A stretch of 37,486 nt of DNA, taken from the NCBI RefSeq assembly GCF_002835995.1, contig NZ_PJBZ01000075.1, positions 1 to 37,486 of the forward strand, in the 5' to 3' direction. Below the pieces are notes generated by a model. That model was not told where the DNA came from. It saw only the letters and a program-made list of their open reading frames with translations, and did no database searches. The DNA comes from Psychromonas sp. Urea-02u-13. GTDB lineage: Bacteria; Pseudomonadota; Gammaproteobacteria; Enterobacterales; Psychromonadaceae. Positions 34,833-37,486 of the stretch are shown here, in pieces; position 1 is the first letter of the stretch, and each line of letters starts with the position of its first letter. The position numbers and the translations under genes were made by a program.

Positions 34833-34873
34833 GTTCTAATCGCGTACTAAATATTACATAAAATACGTATTTA

Positions 34874-34901
34874 AAAAGGGTAAATGAGAATTTACCCTTT
34901 T
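34874..34901 (+). terminator. Terminator after ftsN
   Basis: A perfect 12-bp stem AAAAGGGTAAAT / ATTTACCCTTTT with a GAGA loop, followed by CTATTTTCT. Confidence 0.85.
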
Positions 34902-34913
34902 CTATTTTCTACT

Positions 34914-34942
34914 CCCTTGAAATCCCTCTTCCTCCCCCTTAT
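34914..34942 (+). promoter_or_regulatory. Sigma-32 heat-shock promoter of hslVU
   Basis: CCCTTGAAA (34914-34922), a 13-base spacer and CCCCTTAT (34935-34942) closely match the RpoH consensus (CTTGAAA and CCCCATnT). It is 38 bases before hslV, directly after the ftsN terminator, so heat-shock control is independent of argS-ftsN. Confidence 0.85.
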
Positions 34943-34979
34943 ATCTAATATATACATTTCAATGAACAGGTAATTTAAA

Positions 34980-35528
34980 ATGACAACTATTGTTTCAGTT
35001 CGTCGTGGCAACCAAGTGGTTGTTGGCGGTGACGGTCAAGTTTCTCTCGGTAATACAGTCATGAAAGGTAATGCACGTAAGGTGCATCGTTTATATAACA
35101 ATCAAGTTATTGCTGGTTTCGCCGGTGGTACAGCAGATGCATTCACGTTATTAGAGCGTTTTGAAGCAAAATTACAAGCACATCAAGGTAACTTAGAACG
35201 CGCAGCCGTTGAGTTAGCTAAAGATTGGCGTACCGATAAAATGTTACGCAAGCTAGAAGCATTATTAGCAGTGGCAGATAAAAACCACTCTTACATCATT
35301 ACTGGTAACGGAGATGTAGTGCGTCCAGAAAATGATCTTATTGCCATTGGTTCGGGCGGCAACTTTGCACAATCCGCTGCTATGGCACTATTAGAAAATA
35401 CAGACTTAGATGCAAAAACTATCGTTGAAAAAGCATTAACGATTGCAGGCAACATTTGTGTATTCACCAATACTAATCAAACTATTGAAGTGATTGATTT
35501 CGATAGTAATGAAAATAGCGATAAATAG
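34980..35528 (+). CDS. hslV: ATP-dependent protease peptidase subunit HslV
   Basis: A 182-residue proteasome-like peptidase forming a double hexamer capped by HslU. After removal of Met1 the N-terminal threonine of TTIVSVRRG becomes the nucleophile; [20 protein letters not shown] and the [12 protein letters not shown] segment are diagnostic. A few residues longer at the C-terminus than E. coli HslV (176). hslU follows after nine bases. Confidence 0.97.
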   Translation: MTTIVSVRRGNQVVVGGDGQVSLGNTVMKGNARKVHRLYNNQVIAGFAGGTADAFTLLERFEAKLQAHQGNLERAAVELAKDWRTDKMLRKLEALLAVADKNHSYIITGNGDVVRPENDLIAIGSGGNFAQSAAMALLENTDLDAKTIVEKALTIAGNICVFTNTNQTIEVIDFDSNENSDK

Positions 35529-35537
35529 GATATTAAC

Positions 35538-36878
35538 ATGTCAGATTTGACTCCAAAACAGATAGCTCATGAACTAGATCGCCATATTATCGGACAAAGC
35601 AAAGCAAAACGTGCAGTAGCAATTGCATTACGTAACCGCTGGCGTCGTATGCAACTTGACGAAGATATCCGCCAAGAAGTAACGCCTAAAAACATTTTGA
35701 TGATCGGTCCAACGGGTGTTGGTAAAACAGAAATTGCACGTCGTCTTGCTAAACTAGCAAACGCGCCTTTCATTAAAGTTGAAGCAACTAAATTTACTGA
35801 AGTCGGTTATGTAGGTAAAGAAGTTGAAACGATTATCCGTGATCTTGTTGATGTAGCGATTAAAATTACCCGTGAACAAGAGATGGAAAAAGTAACAGCA
35901 AAAGCCGCAGACCTTGCTGAAGATAAAATATTAGACATTCTTATTCCGCCTGCTAAAACAAGTGGAGAATGGGATACGAGTGGCGATACAGTAGAAGAAG
36001 GTGCTGCACGTCAATCATTCCGTAAGAAATTACGTGAAGGTAAGCTTGATGATAAAGAGATAGAAGTAGATGTCCCAGCACCACAAGTGGGTGTTGAAAT
36101 CATGGCGCCTCCAGGTATGGAAGATATGACTAACCAGTTACAAGGTATGTTCCAAAACCTATCTGGTAAAGGCGAAGTTAAAAAACGTAAAATGAAAATT
36201 AAAGATGCGTTAAAGGCGATTGCAGAAGCAGAAGCGTCTAGCCTAATAAATCAAGAAGACTTAAAAGAGCGCGCTATTTTTGCAGCTGAAAACAACGGCA
36301 TTGTTTTCATCGATGAAATAGACAAAATCTGTAAACGTGGTGATAGCAGTGGCCCAGATGTTTCACGTGAAGGTGTTCAACGTGATTTATTACCATTGAT
36401 TGAAGGTTCAACCGTAAGCACGAAACACGGTATGGTGAAAACAGATCACATGTTATTCATTGGTTCTGGTGCATTCCAAGTGGCAAAACCTTCTGATTTA
36501 ATTCCAGAACTACAAGGACGTATGCCAATCCGTGTAGAGCTAGAAGCATTAAAAGAAGAAGACTTAGCACGTATACTAACTGAGCCTAAAGCATCGCTTA
36601 CAGAGCAATACCAAGCGCTATTAGCAACAGAGGGTGTGACGATTGAATTCACACAAGACGGTATCGATAAGATTGCAAAATCAGCATGGCATGTAAATGA
36701 AACAACCGAAAACATCGGCGCACGTCGTTTACATACGCTAATGGAGCGCATTATGGATGAAATATCTTATGAAGCAGATGATCGTAAAGGCGAATCAGTT
36801 ACGATTGATGCCACGTACGTTGCTAACGCATTAGATGAATTAGTTCAAAATGAAGATTTAAGCCGTTATATCCTATAA
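35538..36878 (+). CDS. hslU: ATP-dependent protease ATPase subunit HslU
   Basis: A 446-residue AAA+ unfoldase that feeds substrates to HslV. Walker A is GPTGVGKT (57-64), followed by the pore GYVG motif ([12 protein letters not shown]); the intermediate I domain lies at about 110-235; Walker B is IVFIDEID. The C-terminus ends LSRYIL, the tail that inserts into HslV. Length matches E. coli HslU (443). Operon with hslV, terminated just downstream. Confidence 0.98.
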   Translation: MSDLTPKQIAHELDRHIIGQSKAKRAVAIALRNRWRRMQLDEDIRQEVTPKNILMIGPTGVGKTEIARRLAKLANAPFIKVEATKFTEVGYVGKEVETIIRDLVDVAIKITREQEMEKVTAKAADLAEDKILDILIPPAKTSGEWDTSGDTVEEGAARQSFRKKLREGKLDDKEIEVDVPAPQVGVEIMAPPGMEDMTNQLQGMFQNLSGKGEVKKRKMKIKDALKAIAEAEASSLINQEDLKERAIFAAENNGIVFIDEIDKICKRGDSSGPDVSREGVQRDLLPLIEGSTVSTKHGMVKTDHMLFIGSGAFQVAKPSDLIPELQGRMPIRVELEALKEEDLARILTEPKASLTEQYQALLATEGVTIEFTQDGIDKIAKSAWHVNETTENIGARRLHTLMERIMDEISYEADDRKGESVTIDATYVANALDELVQNEDLSRYIL

Positions 36879-36905
36879 CAGCATAATCTTGTTCACTATT
36901 ATATA

Positions 36906-36929
36906 AAACCGCTTAAATGCGGTTTTTTT
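36906..36929 (+). terminator. Terminator of hslVU
   Basis: AAACCGC pairs with GCGGTTT around a 6-base loop and is followed by TTTT. Confidence 0.92.
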
Positions 36930-36988
36930 GTGCCTGAAATTAGTGTCTATAAGCCCATTAGTAATAAAGCAAAGCGAAAGCACTTAAC

Positions 36989-37130
36989 GAAAAAATCCCT
37001 GTCGACGTTGGCCAACAGGGATTATCTGGATTTGATTGCTCGCTTGATGCATTTGATACGCTGCACTTGGCGATGGGTGAACATTGCCCATGTACCCATG
37101 AACCTGTGCTGTCGCACAATTCACCCTACT
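36989..37130 (-). repeat. Structured repeat unit, copy 1, ending in a terminator
   Basis: Read on the minus strand, the unit holds a closing stem GGGTGAA/TTCACCC (arms at 37120-37126 and 37075-37081) around two small hairpins: TGTGC-GACA-GCACA (37105-37118) and CATG-GGTA-CATG (37089-37100). A conserved 26-base linker (37021-37046) is identical to copy 2. It ends in a 9-bp terminator stem (37015-37023 with 36994-37002) followed by T on the minus strand (36989-36993). No plausible protein is encoded; similar DNA has, as I recall, been translated as tiny hypothetical proteins in Vibrio and Photobacterium. Confidence 0.7.
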
Positions 37131-37171
37131 ATCACGATACGCATCGGCCACTCGCCACTTTGGTATATCTC

Positions 37172-37194
37172 AGAAATGATTATTAATCATTTCT
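37172..37194. repeat. Perfect AT-rich palindrome between the repeat units
   Basis: AGAAATGATTA (37172-37182) and TAATCATTTCT (37184-37194) form an 11-bp inverted repeat around a single central base. It lies between the two structured units. It could be a binding site or part of the spacer; no T-run clearly marks it as a terminator. Confidence 0.5.
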
Positions 37195-37257
37195 TTCTGT
37201 CCAAAAAAACAGAAGAGTTAGTTTATTCATCGCGCCAAAGTATAAACGCCCTAAACG

Positions 37258-37390
37258 AAAAAATCCCTGTCGACGTTAGTCTACAGGAATTATCTGGATT
37301 TGATTGCTCGCTTGGTATTCTTGATACGAAGGCGATGGGTGAACATTGTTCGTAAACCTTGCCTGCCGGCAAACTCACCCTACTCTCACA
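37258..37390 (-). repeat. Structured repeat unit, copy 2, ending in a terminator
   Basis: The same layout as copy 1, about 270 bases away. On the minus strand the closing stem is GGGTGAG/TTCACCC (37374-37380 with 37337-37343). The inner hairpins are TTGCC-GGCA-GGCAA (37359-37372) and GTT-TACG-AAC (37348-37357). The linker (37289-37314) is identical to copy 1. The terminator stem (37283-37291 with 37262-37270) has one wobble pair on the minus-strand RNA and is followed by T. Upstream on that strand is TGTGAGAGTAGGG (37378-37390), like the 3' part of 5S rRNA. Confidence 0.7.
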
Positions 37391-37467
37391 CATAAGGAAA
37401 TGCCTTCGGCATGCTTCTCTACCTTCCATGTTCGAGCAGGTCATCGCAATCAAAGCGTCTAATAACG

Positions 37468-37486
37468 AAAAAACCCCAACCTTCTG
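37468..37486 (-). terminator. Partial third terminator-like end at the window edge
   Basis: On the minus strand the last bases read GGTTGGGGTTTTTTCGTTATT, resembling the 3' half of a terminator with the same TTTTTTCGTT tail as the two units to its left. The 5' half lies outside the window. It may end another unit or an rRNA operon beyond the edge. Confidence 0.4.

Noticed and set aside
36930..37355. 141-residue ORF on the plus strand after hslU
   Set aside because: It runs through the hslU terminator tail and both structured repeat units, has no ribosome site, and its composition is that of a random frame across repeats.
37223..37453. 76-residue ORF on the minus strand in the terminal repeats
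   Set aside because: It crosses the hairpins and terminator of copy 2. The same DNA in copy 1 does not keep the frame, so RNA structure explains it better than protein coding.

Overview
The window is a stretch of low-GC gammaproteobacterial chromosome. Gene content, gene order and AT-rich composition best fit a marine, Psychromonas-like bacterium close to Vibrio, Shewanella and Photobacterium. This is an inference from synteny, not a database match. The left edge lies inside the leader of an rRNA operon that reads leftward out of the window, with two growth-rate-type promoters and boxA visible. The right edge ends inside a tandem, terminator-bearing repeat. Both ends being repetitive would fit a contig or window bounded by rRNA-like repeats.

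From left to right: the rRNA leader; the sigma-E envelope-stress operon rpoE-rseA-rseB-rseC (minus strand), with a MITE-like repeat in the rpoE 5' region; nadB divergent from it; sdhE-ygfX and the divergent ygfZ (flavinylation and Fe-S maintenance); cyaA; a metF/metJ regulatory pair with clear met boxes; and a possible operon of two small uncharacterised proteins plus a PqqL-type M16 zinc-protease lipoprotein. Next come a 0.5 kb non-coding gap, an MscS channel, slmA, a decayed dut gene, coaBC, radC and rpmB-rpmG. These are followed by two uncharacterised membrane proteins, mutM, a peptide transporter broken by one in-frame stop, a pentapeptide-repeat potassium-channel-like protein and coaD with a small partner. 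The last part holds cyaY and the divergent cluster lptM-lysA-dapF-xerC-yigB-uvrD, then an uncharacterised helical protein, argS-ftsN, and hslV-hslU behind a heat-shock-type promoter.

Most genes are housekeeping genes in conserved order. The unusual items are four. First, a relic of dut (dUTPase) sits in its usual place between coaBC and slmA; it keeps both ends of the gene but has lost the catalytic core. Second, tandem structured repeats lie after hslU and read on the minus strand; each ends in an intrinsic terminator and contains a hairpin whose base pairs covary between copies. Third, a MITE-like repeat abuts the candidate sigma-E promoter of rpoE. Fourth, a 12-codon ORF with a strong ribosome site overlaps the xerC start where a DUF484 gene often lies. 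No CRISPR array, prophage, insertion-sequence transposase or complete tRNA/rRNA gene was recognised.
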